The position numbers were made by a program, and so were the translations under genes. A DNA stretch of 64,000 nt from Melieria omissa (Eukaryota; Arthropoda; Insecta; Diptera; Ulidiidae). Below are positions 1 to 10,357 of the stretch, piece by piece. Location of the stretch: positions 54,019,590-54,083,589 of the forward strand of contig OZ020267.1 in NCBI GenBank assembly GCA_963971225.1, given 5' to 3'. A model generated the notes under the pieces. It was not told where the DNA came from, searched no databases, and saw only the letters and a list, made by a program, of their open reading frames with translations. Within the stretch, counting starts at the first letter, position 1; each line of letters opens with the position of its first letter.

Positions 1-900
1 GTGCGTTCGATGGCTGTTAGCCACCGTTGCGCCGCAACGTCAGAGTCGCCCACGGTCAACCCTACAGTGTTGCTGTTGCTTGTTTTCTGTTTACAATTTC
101 AGTATTTCAATTGATTTTGCAACGCTTAATGCTGCTTCAATTGACTTTCTGGCCTATTGGCGTGTTGACTGTTAATATGCACGTTTTTTCAGTGTCGTCG
201 TTGTTGTTGTCGCCGTTGCGGTTATGTAAGCGTATCTTGTTGCTGCTACTGGAATTTGTCATTGTTGTTATTGCTGTTGTTGTTATTATTGGTATCAACT
301 CAGATACGAAATGCAAATATTTGTAGCCATGGCAGCACGTTTATTAATTAAGTCATAAGATGCCACCGTCTTCCACTGTTTCGAATTGTTGCGGTTGATA
401 TTTGTTTCGGTGTTGTTTTTGTTGTTATCTTAATTAAAATTGCCTTGCTGTGTTTTCTTATGCGTGTGTGTGTGTGTGTGCGAGTGTGTTTGTATGTGCG
501 TTGGCAAAGAGAAGAATTTCATCAATTACGATTGTAAAAATGCCTCCAAACGAGAATTAATTACACAAGGCTTCGCTTCCATTGATATTCGCGGAAAACA
601 TTTGTATTTGTTGTTATTTTTGTAATTTATTTGTTATGCTTGACTTAAGATAAATAAGAAGATTGTATGGGCCACAATCATTCAAACATGTACATAAATA
701 AAACACCGGCCGGCAGCAATTTTCACTCATACAACTGAATAAAAGTTGAGATCAAATTGATATTTGAGAAAGTTTCGGGCCATGTCTTCGAAACATTTCT
801 GTTTCAGAGGTTCAAAGTATTACAATTTTCTACAAAGTGGAAATAGTTAAGAATTTTTTATATTGTTTTTCCTTTTTTCTTGCCTTCATTTCGATAGCAA
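1..900. other. non-coding flank, no gene seen
   Basis: This stretch is rich in GTT/TTG runs and has a short GT microsatellite at about 463-480. The open frames here consist of low-complexity Leu/Val/Ile or Cys/Val translations and have no recognisable domain. I see nothing else supportable. Confidence 0.6.
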
Positions 901-904
901 AGTT

Positions 905-1156
905 TGGAAAATTAAATGAAGCACGGCTATGCTGGTTTGGCCGTGTCACAGATAACACATGTCTCCCGTATGAACAATGAAGCTTCGGGGAAGAAGTTGT
1001 TCGATGCGGTAGTTGGAGATCAATGGCGCAAAGAAAGTCTGGTGTCTCCGATGGAAGGAACAAGTTAAGGAAGCCTTATTATCTCTTGATGTGACCAACT
1101 GAAGAAGGCGCGCGCAAAGCAGAGACGCCTGGAGAGGGCTTTTGCGGCAGGCCGTA
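905..1156 (+). pseudogene. LINE (non-LTR retrotransposon) C-terminal fragment
   Basis: Reading the plus strand across frameshifts gives ARLCWFGRVTD followed, near 1050-1150, by RWKEQVKEALLSLDVTN, a TGA where Trp is expected, then RRRAQSRDAWRGLLRQA. This spacing (RWK-x-QV, N-W-R, AQ-x-RDxWR) is the usual tail found after the reverse transcriptase domain of many insect non-LTR retrotransposons. The fragment has at least two frame breaks and a nonsense change at the conserved Trp, so it is dead. No poly(A) or target duplication is clear, so the insertion edges are not fixed. Clade assignment would need a protein search. Confidence 0.6.
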
Positions 1157-1973
1157 ACCTGGTATTGGGTTTCTTTGGCCAGTTGAGGAAGTTTGCAAAT
1201 AAGATGATTTTGGCCAATAAGTATTTCATATTCAAATCAGTTTTCAGTTTTTTCGTACCCAGTCTTACATAAATATTTACATCAAATTTCTAACCTAAAC
1301 ATAATTTTCTCTATAATTTTATATTGCAATAAAATCCAAATCAATTTTATGTCTCATGTCTGACATAAAATTGTTCAAAGCATGACAACAAAATCAACAA
1401 GCGTCAATCATGTGTGGATTTTTGTGCGGTTCTCATAGATACAAAGTCTATGCACCGTCACGCTTCGGTCACAATGCTACAGGAATATCATTTACCTACG
1501 GACATACATATAGTAAATATGTACATATGTACCGATGCGTCTATTACTACTTACTAGCAAAAATTATGGAACATTGCTTTTTTGTTTCTCCGCGCACTGC
1601 AAAGTTATGCTTCAATGAGCAACAATTATTGGCAACTAAGTATATGAAATCGTAGGAGCTTCAATTGAGTTGGCTGAGAAAAATATTGGCAAATGTTATG
1701 TAAAGTAGGAAAGTTGGAATGACGAAACGGCGAGAGTGCTGAAAATTATGTCATTTACCTGATTTGGCATTAAAATGATTGAAACTGTAATGAAACTTAT
1801 GTGAAAAGCAACGACTTCATCGTTATTAAGACGAGAGAATGTTATGCAATTTTTAGTTAGTTTTGACATTTACTTATAAAGACTTTATTAACACGTTCCA
1901 GGCATTCCAAATAGGATTATGGGATAATGATTCAGTAAGTGATTAGAGGTTAATGTGACAAAAGGCTTGATTA
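1157..1973. other. AT-rich non-coding DNA
   Basis: No exon, repeat boundary or RNA gene could be supported. The open frame at 1410-1655 has no recognisable motif. Confidence 0.5.
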
Positions 1974-2404
1974 CACGTAACGAGTCGAGTGACGAGACAT
2001 CAAAATGGTACTAGGCCGAAAGAATTGGGATAGCGAGCAAAAGCGACGAGTTGTTCAAACGTATTTTGACACGTGGCGAGTCAGTTCGGTTTTACAATGC
2101 ACAAAATGAACTAAGCAACTCGCGCAATTAAACTCAACCGAGCGAAAATGGTGTGTGACGCATACCGCATGTCACGAGCGATTCCGCATATGACGAGCGA
2201 TTCCGCAAATCCCTGCGAAAAAGAGAAAAATATAACGGTAAAGTAGTGGTCGCTCGGCCTAGCAAACAAAATGTGATTCTAGTGACTCTCTCGCCACTTT
2301 CATCGGTCACTGACTCAATCAAGAACTCGCCTTACCGTTTAGACGAAACGAGTACTCGTTAGAGTTGATGTCTCGTCGCTCTACTCGTTACGTGTAATCA
2401 AGCC
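1974..2404. mobile_element. PIF/Harbinger-like MITE, 431 bp
   Basis: The ends form 40-bp terminal inverted repeats starting GGCTTGATTACACGTAACGA, with only two mismatches between the two arms. The right end is followed by TAA and the left end is preceded by AAA, compatible with a 3-bp TWA-type target duplication carrying one change. There is no transposase coding potential, so this is a non-autonomous element. The interior is rich in short CGAG/CTCG motifs such as ACGAGCGATTCCGCA, present twice near 2170-2210. The GGC start and 3-bp duplication suggest PIF/Harbinger, but the superfamily is an inference. Confidence 0.75.
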
Positions 2405-3036
2405 TAAAGATTGAGTTAGTGTTTGGAGAGAAATTGATTTGATGTTTTGTATTTGATTGAATGAAAGTGGTGTTGGGTAAAATTCATTCGTTCAAGACTT
2501 GAAAATTTATATTTTTTGGACAAGAATTGGATAAGAATGGAAATATGAAAATATAAAAAATACAAAATATTGAAAATATGCAAAATACTTCGTATTTAAC
2601 CTACTTCTGCCTACCGTACACGTGTAGTACATTCACATTTTAATTGGTTAGCAATTTTAAAGTGACGGTCAGCATATTTGGGTTGAATTTATGTTGAATT
2701 TTTTCGACTTTCAAAAAGACATTGGAAAAAATGTTCTCATAGTGCATGTCTCACATTGTATTCTTAGATTGTTCAGACCAAAAATCTGGTTTTACTATTT
2801 AATGTCTTTATTTTTCCCCCCTATGAGAGAAAACCTCAGTATCAAATATTCACAGAACTGATACCAAAATAAACTTATATTCCGGGTTGTTTGAAGTAGT
2901 CTGTGTCGGCTAATAGGTTTTTGAATACCTTTAACCCTTTAACCTTTCAAAAAAATAAAAAATCACAGATTCATCTCCTTTTCACTGTGTATTTGTGGGT
3001 AACTAAAAAAGTCTATATGAACATATTTTGTATATA
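2405..3036. other. AT-rich non-coding DNA
   Basis: No gene or bounded repeat is seen between the two MITEs. Confidence 0.5.
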
Positions 3037-3556
3037 CAGTAGCGACTCGGTAAAAGCAACCGATTAATGACAGGGGCAGTTGCAACTACCGAGTTTGTTG
3101 CAATTATCGAGTCTAAATTTTTGTATGAAAATTTGCAAATTTCACAAAGCTTTATAAGGGTTTCATTAGAATTCATTATTATTTTATTCATATTTTGTTG
3201 TGTTACAAAAAAAAAACTTAAGCTAATCACATTCATTGTGTTTAAGAAAAATCAAACAGAAACCAGAACTTCAAACATTTCTTAAAAAGGCTTTAATTAA
3301 CAAAACAGTTTGAAAAAACAACTGAACAAACGAAGCGAGGAAACAAAAGCAACTTCCAAGAAGCAGGCAATATACTAACGGGACATCAACTGACACTCTA
3401 CTCCACAAAAAGAAAATAAGACGAAGAAAAAGTTGCGATTATTGAGGCTTTTTCGGCAGCAGTTGCTTTTGCTGAGTCTATAATGTATAAAATTCGGTGG
3501 TTGCGATAATCGAGGAGTTGCGCAAATCGAGGGTTGCTTTTACCGAGTCGCTACGG
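3037..3556. mobile_element. pogo/Tigger-like MITE, 520 bp
   Basis: Terminal inverted repeats of about 25 bp, CAGTAGCGACTCGGTAAAAG at the left and the same with one mismatch (CCG for CAG) at the right, are flanked by TA on both sides (3035-3036 and 3557-3558). Subterminal copies of the motif (CCGAGT/ATCGAG with TTGCAAC) follow the ends. There is no open frame with transposase motifs. A CAG start plus a TA target duplication is typical of pogo-type Tc1/mariner elements; the family is inferred from ends only. Confidence 0.75.
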
Positions 3557-3565
3557 TATAACATA

Positions 3566-4511
3566 CATTGTGACCGAAAAGTTTACGGAAATTCTCATTT
3601 AAAATTCGCGCGCTGTATATTTTTCGATATTTTAAGTTTCTGTAGGTTGGTAGCACTGTCCTTAATTACTATGCCAAAAATGAGCGCGATCTGTCAGACA
3701 GTTTGTTTACGGCAGCTGTTGAAACCAGTTCACCTCAGCAGTGCGTTGCGATTTTGTTGAGAATTTTCTTCAAAATGAGTACCGTGAACAGGTCTCTTTG
3801 GACGTGCTTGATCGTGCCAATTCCGATCCAACTTTCATGGAACGCATCATAACTGGTAACGAGACATGGGTCTACGAGTACGACATGCAAACAAGCCAAC
3901 AATCATCGGAATGGAGAGGAAAAGACGAGCCGAAACCGAAAAAACCACGCCAAAGTCGCTCGAAAATCAAGGTAATGCTGATTGTTTTCTTCGATATTCG
4001 TGGTGTGGTGCATCATGAATTCGTCCCTGAAGGACAAACAGTCGGTAAAGACTATTATTTGACTGTTTTAAGACGTTTGCGTGAAAATATCCGCCGTAAA
4101 CGGCTTCAATTGTGGAAGGATAATTCATGGATTTTTCATGACGATAATGCTCCCTCGCACCGAGCCAACATTATCAACGATTTTAAGGCCAAACATTCAA
4201 TAAATACCATCGAACAGCCACCGTATTCACCTGATCTTGCACCGTGTGACTTTTTCCTGTTTCCCAAACTCAAATTACCACTCAGAGGAACGCGTTTTGA
4301 ATCCATAGAAGACGTAAAACAGAATTCGCAGAGGGAACTCAAAGCCATACCGGAAAGTGCCTATAAAAAATGTTTTGATGATTGGAAGAAACGTTGGCAT
4401 ATGTGTATCGCTTCTAATGGAGCATATTTTGAAGGAGATAAAATAAATATTGATGAAGATTAAGAATTTTGCGTTTTATTTAAAATTTCCGGAAACTTTT
4501 CGGTCACAAGG
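3566..4511 (+). mobile_element. mariner element, N-terminally deleted, 946 bp
   Basis: The 28-bp inverted ends (5' CATTGTGACCGAAAAGTTTA, 3' arm with two mismatches) are flanked by TA at 3564-3565 and 4512-4513. A full mariner is about 1.3 kb, so some 350 bp are missing, mostly the part encoding the N-terminal DNA-binding domain. Nine bases separate it from the pogo-like MITE to its left, so the two insertions are independent but adjacent. Confidence 0.88.
3741..4463 (+). pseudogene. mariner transposase remnant (240 residues)
   Basis: The frame encodes the catalytic half of a mariner transposase, which cuts and joins DNA at TA sites. Visible motifs: SLDVLDRANSDPTF, then ITGNETWVYEYD, HDDNAPSHR and YSPDLAPCDFFLF. 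The second and third catalytic Asp are separated by exactly 34 residues (D34D). The first catalytic Asp, normally in TGDE, is Asn here (TGNE), which should abolish catalysis. Full-length mariner transposases are about 345 residues; roughly the first 120, including both helix-turn-helix motifs, have been lost by deletion joined just before SLDV. The remaining frame has no internal stop, suggesting a fairly young copy, but it cannot encode a working enzyme. Confidence 0.9.
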
Positions 4512-4826
4512 TATATATACTCACACACGTTGCCTACCATATAAACATAATGAACTTCATCTGTCATTGCGCTTTGCCTTTGTCAAAGGCCTCACCCAGA
4601 TTTCGTCTGGCCACACGACAAAGTGCAGATGTGTAGTAACTAAAGGGTTAAAGAAATATTCCTTGGTTTCTAGGCAAAAGTCTATTATGTATTGAAACTG
4701 GGGATTTTTTTTAAGGGAGTTGATTGTCTTTTTCCATGTCTTCCTTTAGTACAAAACGCAAAATAATGCTGCACTGGGTGGGTAAATAGAAAATACTTTA
4801 TCTTCTCTCTGTTTCGAGTCAGTAGG

Positions 4827-5302
4827 CAGTGTTGCCGGATCAGGAGATTTCCTTCTAGATTCAGGAGATTTTTGGCCTTTTAGGAGAATTTTTAGAAGAA
4901 AGAATTGTTTTGAAGAGTTTGATGGTGCCATTAGTGGCACTGAAGCCTTGAATATTGAAAGCCAAAGTGTCTAATTTAATTTAAATAAATTTGATGCGCC
5001 AAAGTGTATAAGTTTATAAAAGCAAATTTCAATTTAATTTAATTTAATTTTTAATTTTCATTAAATATTTTTTTTAATTAAATTAATTTTAATTTTTTAA
5101 ATGTTTTGTGTATGTTAAGTTATTTTGAGGCTGAAGCTGATGAATAAATGTATTTTTATTTTTTTATGATACGTTTAATTTTCTAGATTATAATGACAAA
5201 AATTATAGCAAAATTTTTAAGAGATTTTTTAAATTTTTGGGAAGAAAGAAGAAGCTTTTTTTAGATTTAGGAGAAAGTCATTCCCGGTATCTGGCAACAC
5301 TG
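4827..5302. mobile_element. hAT-like MITE, 476 bp (CAGTGTTGCC ends)
   Basis: Both ends read CAGTGTTGCC inward (left CAGTGTTGCCGGAT, right CAGTGTTGCCAGAT) and the flanks TCAGTAGG (4819-4826) and TCACTCGG (5303-5310) match at 6 of 8 positions, as for an aged 8-bp hAT target duplication. The interior includes an AATTT-rich run near 5030-5105 and no transposase. A related half copy in the opposite orientation lies at 52150-52308. Confidence 0.7.
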
Positions 5303-6873
5303 TCACTCGGGAATACCTGGCGACGAGGCTTCAGATGAACCGTCGGTCGGGGTCACTCTATGTAAATTCCATTGTAGTCTTTTGATCCTGTAAAATCTGT
5401 ATAGAACTTCCAGTGGTTCAAAATATCCAAATAATAATAATAAAAAAATAGTTTTGTGATGTAGAGGCAATGGTTTTCCTATAAAGTCCCAAATATTTGT
5501 TTTGGCTAAAACATTTACTGAAATAAATTGTTTTGTGATGTAGAGGCAAACACTGTCAGATAAATTAAGTCCTAAATATATGTTTTGGCTTAAAAAGTTA
5601 TTGAAAACAAATAGTTTTTAAACATAGAAGGTATGATTGTTCAGTTAAAGTCAACAAGACGGAAGTTAGGAGTTGTAGAACTTAAAAAGGGAATCGCTCA
5701 AATATGTCTGAATAAATCTGAGGCTGTTATAAAAAGAGATTTTGGAGAGTTTCAAAAATGTTCCAAAAATGTTCACTTGTTCTGAAAGAGTTAACACAAT
5801 TTACGGCGACTTCAGACTTAATAAAAAAATATGCATTGTAACTGAGTTAATGCGTTAAAGTTCATCAACCACTTTGGTGCTTTGTTGAAACTTCTTTAGT
5901 CGAAAACACACTGTGAACGAATTATTCAGTATGACAAAAGGCAAATAGAAGAAAAACGTAAAAGAAACAAGTGAAAAATTAATCATTGCATGAGAAGCAC
6001 GCAATGAGCCGCTCAGAAGACGGAAAAAACATAAAGTACAACAAAGAATCAACAACACTTGAACAATGCTAAACAAATCGCAACAACAAAGTGAATGAAT
6101 GTAGTTCGAAACATCAAACGCGCATTCGTGCGCAGGCCAACGTTTGGCAGCAGGAAGTGAGCCACATTAAGAATTTCATTATTTTGTATTCTATTTAAAG
6201 AACAAGAAACGCAAAAAAAGAATTACCAGCCCAAGACGTCTGCAAATGAGTTGAGCCTTAAAGTTGCGGCTGCAGCCAAAAGACAAATAATTAATTTTAC
6301 TTCAGAGCGGAAACGAGTCCATGCGAGTGCGAAAGAGATGACACAAAGGTGATTATGGCGAATTTTTAAGAATTCTTAAAGCAATTCTGCGTAGCGGCAC
6401 CCGGACACAATGCATTCACACGCACTTACACACACACTTACACACACACACACACATACACTCGCACATACACATACATTCTCTCACATCTTATTCGTTG
6501 AATGGAAAACCCACCAAAAATTTCTGTCTGAAACGATTGAAAACAAATTAAGAAGGCAGCCGCCAGGTGCTGAAATTCGTTTATAAGATCTCAGGTTAAT
6601 TGATGTTAGTCAGGGCGCTGTCGATGCGATCGACGCGCGCACACCACAAGACGAACACAGAATTAATCAACTGCAACGGCGGGGTTATTGGACAATGCAA
6701 CAAAGAGTAGTTAGACGTGTCAGCAACATTCCGCATTTAGCATAGCAACAAGACGTTCTCGGTTATGGCGTTCATCACTTGCAACGCCCAAGTAGTCATT
6801 CATATTTTGAGGTTAAGTTCGGTTAGCGCACTATGAGTGAGGTGACGCTGCGGTCACGAGATGTCGGTAACAT
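5303..6873. other. non-coding DNA downstream of the host gene exons
   Basis: Contains a decayed tandem repeat of about 79 bp near 5440-5630 (GTGATGTAGAGGCAA recurs at about 5455 and 5534) and a CA microsatellite near 6427-6456. No further exon of the minus-strand gene could be recognised here, although its reading frame appears to continue past a splice donor at 6879. Confidence 0.5.
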
Positions 6874-6879
6874 ATTCAC

Positions 6880-7358
6880 CTGCTTTTAAGATTGTCGGGC
6901 ACGAAAATGTTCCACCACGAGTGGCGCTTCTGGCGCGGAAAGTACGCCTCGTGATTGGAATCTACGTCGCCGTACGACATATCGGGGCTCGGTGAGCCGG
7001 CGCCCATACTGCCATTGGTCAAGTCGCTTTGCGAGCCGGTCTGACTGTTGTTGTCCACGCTCAGCTGGCTGACTTCGTAGTTCTTGCGCCGATGACGATC
7101 GAGCTTGGTTTGCAGCGAGCTGCGGCGGCGTCGATTGCGCTCTTTGTCGATGGGTGTGTCGTTGCCGTTGTTCATGCCTTTGACAACCGGCCGAAGGCTC
7201 GAGCCGTCGTCGAAATAGGTGACCTTGCCCGGCTCGTTCGGCGACGAGGCGCGCACATTCTCCTCGGAGCTGTACACACTTTCGGGACTGGCGGGTATAT
7301 TGGAGCCGTCGCTCTTCTCGTGCTTCACAGCCGATTCGTACGAGTCTTTTGATGAGCT
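6880..7358 (-). CDS. exon 2 of an unidentified Ser-rich host protein
   Basis: This is the second exon of the gene that starts at 10357. On the minus strand a pyrimidine-rich acceptor ending TTTCAG precedes it, and the frame opens in phase 0 with SSSKDSYESAVKHEKSDG. It encodes about 160 residues of hydrophilic, low-complexity protein: an acidic/Ser part, a basic cluster KERNRRRRSSLQTKLDRHRR (typical of basophilic-kinase sites), a Ser/Asn/Gly-rich part, and a distinctive aromatic end KRHSWWNIFVPDNLKSR. No transmembrane segment or enzyme domain is visible. The right edge AGCAG|GTGAAT is a good donor, so translation probably continues into an exon not seen here; a TGA lies immediately after in frame, so a terminal exon is the alternative. 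The richer GC third positions than the surroundings support coding. I do not recognise the orthologue. Confidence 0.8.
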
Positions 7359-7754
7359 CTGAAATTGAGAAGACAATGCAATAAAACATTAGTTGAATAA
7401 ATAATATTTTTTTGGCTTTGATGGTTATGAGAAAGATCGGAAGTTATGGCTTTGAGAGTAAAAATTGATTGATTGGTTAAGTAAGGGATTGAAACTGCAT
7501 GAATGCTGCGCTAAGTTGATTGTTAAACTGAGGATATTAGATTTTTAAAAATGTCTTCAATTGTTTAAAAGATTGAATGACTTGAAGAACAAATGTTGTG
7601 CACTTGAGTTCAATGCATCAAGGTTTAAGGTTCAAATGCATCTAAGTGGGATTAACTGGTTTTGGCAGAACCTAAATTAGTCTCAAATCGTAGTCCAAGC
7701 CGAAGTGTTAACTTCAGGAACTAAGAACTAAATGAAGAAGAACTAAATGAATCT

Positions 7755-8360
7755 GATCTCAGTGTTAAAATCAACAGCAGTGATGGGTCTGTTTAGAAAG
7801 CAATGTTGCACTAAGTTTATGTAAATGGGGTTTACTATATTTGACAAGAACTAATTGAATATCAAGTTGGCTTGTCAGAGTGCGAACATCTAACCCAGAG
7901 GTGGGACCAGTTCCGATAAAAATATGTCTATCAAAACTGGGACTAAGTTGGTAGTTAAGCAACTTGAACTTACAGCTAAGTGATTAGCAATTTAATGACT
8001 TAAAAGTAGACTTTACTGTAATCAAGAAAAACTTAATGAACCTGTAATGGTTCTGTCTATGATCTCAGAGTTGCCTTCAATCGCAGTGGTGGGTATGCTT
8101 AGAAAGATATGTAGCACTAAACCTATGTTCGTGGGGTTCACTGTACTGACATGAACTAAATTACTCTTAAATCGACTCGTATATGTTCGAGCTGTCCTCA
8201 GTGGTGACCCTGTTCCAAACAAAACGAATTTATTAAAACTCTGAGCTAGTTGACAGTTTGATACTTGAACGTATGGCTACATGATCAATAAATTAATGAC
8301 TTGGAACCTCTTGAGCCACTTGTCTATGGATCTGTCAGTGGTGGGGCTATTCCAAAAAGA
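7755..8360. repeat. decayed ~305-bp tandem repeat
   Basis: GATCTCAG recurs at about 7755 and 8061, with matching following text (CAGTGGTGGGT, TTAGAAAG, GCACTAA, GGGGTTTACT/GGGGTTCACT, GTTCC, ACTTGAAC). A third partial unit is seen around 8320-8360. Identity is low, so the array is old. Confidence 0.55.
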
Positions 8361-8738
8361 GATTTTTTATTGAAACTCATAGCAAGTTGGTACTTTAATC
8401 TCTAAACAAAGAAGCCTTTCAAAGTTCTTGAAATTAGGATTTATTATACCAAATGGGGTTTACTGTATTCGATTGGAGCCTGACTGCTATCTAGTTTGGT
8501 CCTTGAGAAGTTTTGCAACTGGTATACTTTCATGTCTAAAGGATATTTTCTTTTTTTATTGAAACTCATAGGAAGTTGGTACTTTAATCTCTAAACAAAG
8601 AAGCCTTTCAAAGTTCTTGAAATTAGGATTGGTTATACAAAATGGGGTTTACTGTATTCGATTGGAGCCTGACTGCTATCTAGTTAGGTGCTTGAGAAGT
8701 TTTGCAACTGGTATACTTTCATGTCTAAAAGATATTTT
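8361..8738. repeat. recent 189-bp tandem duplication
   Basis: Two nearly identical head-to-tail units. TGAAACTCATAG starts at 8371 and again at 8560, and the text stays almost identical through TTTCATGTCTAAA at the end of each. The differences are a handful of substitutions, making this far younger than the surrounding decayed repeat. Confidence 0.85.
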
Positions 8739-9585
8739 ATGTACAAATTTTAGAAATTCTTGCACTATTAGGGAAGAATTTGTAAGAGAACGAAGATTGC
8801 TTTACTTATTCAGAAGTTCCACAGATCCATAGAAGATTATATTTTTAAAAGCAGTGTTATACACAGCAAATGGTTAGATCTATTATGATCCTTTCAGACG
8901 ATCTCATCAGATTAATCTCTGATATAGATTTATGAAAATTAAAGACATCAACTTAATTGGCCCTTTTCAAAGATTTGCTTTTCAAGGTATTTGTTTTTTT
9001 TGTGCATGAAAGAGTCGGAGACTGTGATCAACTTAAGTGAGGTTTCATAATTTTCTTAACAAAATCCACAGTTCTCAGCTAAAGCTGGATCCATGTTGAA
9101 GATCTGGTACTTAAGTTTACAGTAAGTACTTAAAATTTCAGATGTCCTTAGTCCTGGATATGTCGGCTAGTTCTTTTTTCTCTTTGAGACTAAAATATAT
9201 TTATTAATTTTTTTTACTTATTTACGTCCATTGAAAACCTCTATCAGACTGAATTACAAAACTTAAATTATGTGCAAAGCAGAAATAATATGCTAGGAAG
9301 GTTTTACATTCCTTAGTCCCGGAAGTTGAAAGTGAAGTGAAGTGGTTGAATGACGTTTTAAAAGAAAAGTTCTTGAAGAAAGATTAACTTTAGCGCGCTA
9401 AACGGATCTTGACAGATTATTTATATCTTAACTTAGCCAACTTTACTTGAATATTTGAACTTTATGATTACAAATTGAATAAGAAAAAGGAGCTTGACCT
9501 TTCAGAACTGTCATCTATAGCATTTTGATGCCCGATTGTATGGTTTCGAAGGAAAACGTCAGTGGAAAACTCTCATTGCATATAG

Positions 9586-10065
9586 TAGTGTCCAACCGAA
9601 TAATCTATTTTGGCGTTCTGCTTATTCGGCCAATTTTAAATCTTCAGCTTCGGCCAAAATAGCCGAATACTTTAGCCGAATGTTTTTACCCGGTAATGCA
9701 AGTCAATTTGCTCTGTTTCAAAGTATTTTATCAAATCGGGGTTTATCGATATTTTGGACCTTTTCATGCGATTAATAAAAATGATCTCTAATCAGCTTTT
9801 TATGTCAATTGAATTGTTATTTTTTTGTTTTTGTTACAAACTGAACCCTCAGACGGTTTTTAGTCAATTTGTTTTTACTAAAATATGTATTATTTTATTA
9901 ATTCTTAAGTGGAACAAAGAAATGAATAAACAAAGAACGGCTTAATTTGATAAGCTTTTTAGGTAAACGAATTTTTATCAGTATTCGGCTTTGACCTTAG
10001 CCGAATGTTTTATTTGAGCCGAATATTCGGCCTCGGCCAAAAATTCCACCTTCGGTCGGACACTA
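9586..10065. mobile_element. hAT-like MITE, 480 bp (TTCGGC-rich), intronic
   Basis: Ends are TAGTGTCCAACCGAA and, inverted, TAGTGTCCGACCGAA. Flanks GCATATAG (9578-9585) and AAATATAG (10066-10073) agree at 6 of 8 bases, consistent with an 8-bp target duplication. Both subterminal regions are packed with ATTCGGC/GCCGAAT motifs in both orientations, the sort of repeated short site that hAT transposases bind. There is no transposase. A second copy, split by a mariner, is at 14390-15440. Confidence 0.78.
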
Positions 10066-10096
10066 AAATATAGTTTAATGTAACAATTTGACTCAC

Positions 10097-10357
10097 CTTG
10101 TTGCTGTCGCGCCTCAAGAACGACACGGTAATGGATCTGCGTCGCTTCTCGCCTTTGTCGCTCTTGCTGGAGGAGAACAACGAACTGAGCGCCAGCGAGC
10201 TGCGACGCGGCGGCTTCTGCGGCGGCAACGGTGTCGTTATGTTGAGCGGATTCTCGAACTCGTCGTCCACATGCTCGTCGATGTCGACCAATGACGGTAT
10301 GGAGGCGCTGGCCCAATCCTTGCGCAGCCGATATCTGCCGCTGTCGATTATACTCAT
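10097..10357 (-). CDS. exon 1 of an unidentified Ser-rich host protein
   Basis: The exon encodes 87 residues from ATG at 10357 to SNK, ending at the donor AAG|GTGAGT. The ATG is the first in its frame after an upstream TGA (near 10418), so the start is plausible, though an upstream spliced exon cannot be excluded. The product starts MSIIDSGRYRLRKDWASAS, followed by an acidic piece (DIDEHVDDEFENP), a proline segment PLPPQKPPRRSS that resembles an SH3 ligand, a Ser run and RRRSITVSFLRRDSNK. It looks like an intrinsically disordered cytoplasmic adaptor-like protein with several basophilic-kinase consensus sites. No enzyme domain, signal peptide or membrane segment is visible. Codon third positions are GC-rich compared with flanking DNA. 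I do not recognise the orthologue. Confidence 0.82.

Larger units (their letters stand above)
7359..10096 (-). other. phase-0 intron, 2738 bp
   Basis: The donor AACAAG|GTGAGT at 10096 and the acceptor TTTCAG at 7361-7359 join SNK of exon 1 to SSSKD of exon 2 in frame. The interior is mostly decayed tandem repeats (about 7750-8740) and one hAT-like MITE (9586-10065). The MITE lies only 31 bp from the donor, so an unspliced transcript would read into it and hit a stop after about 20 codons. Confidence 0.75.

Noticed and set aside
6886..7389. Alternative 167-codon frame overlapping exon 2
   Set aside because: Arg/Gln-rich shadow of the real exon; the other frame is the one that fits the phase-0 splice with exon 1.
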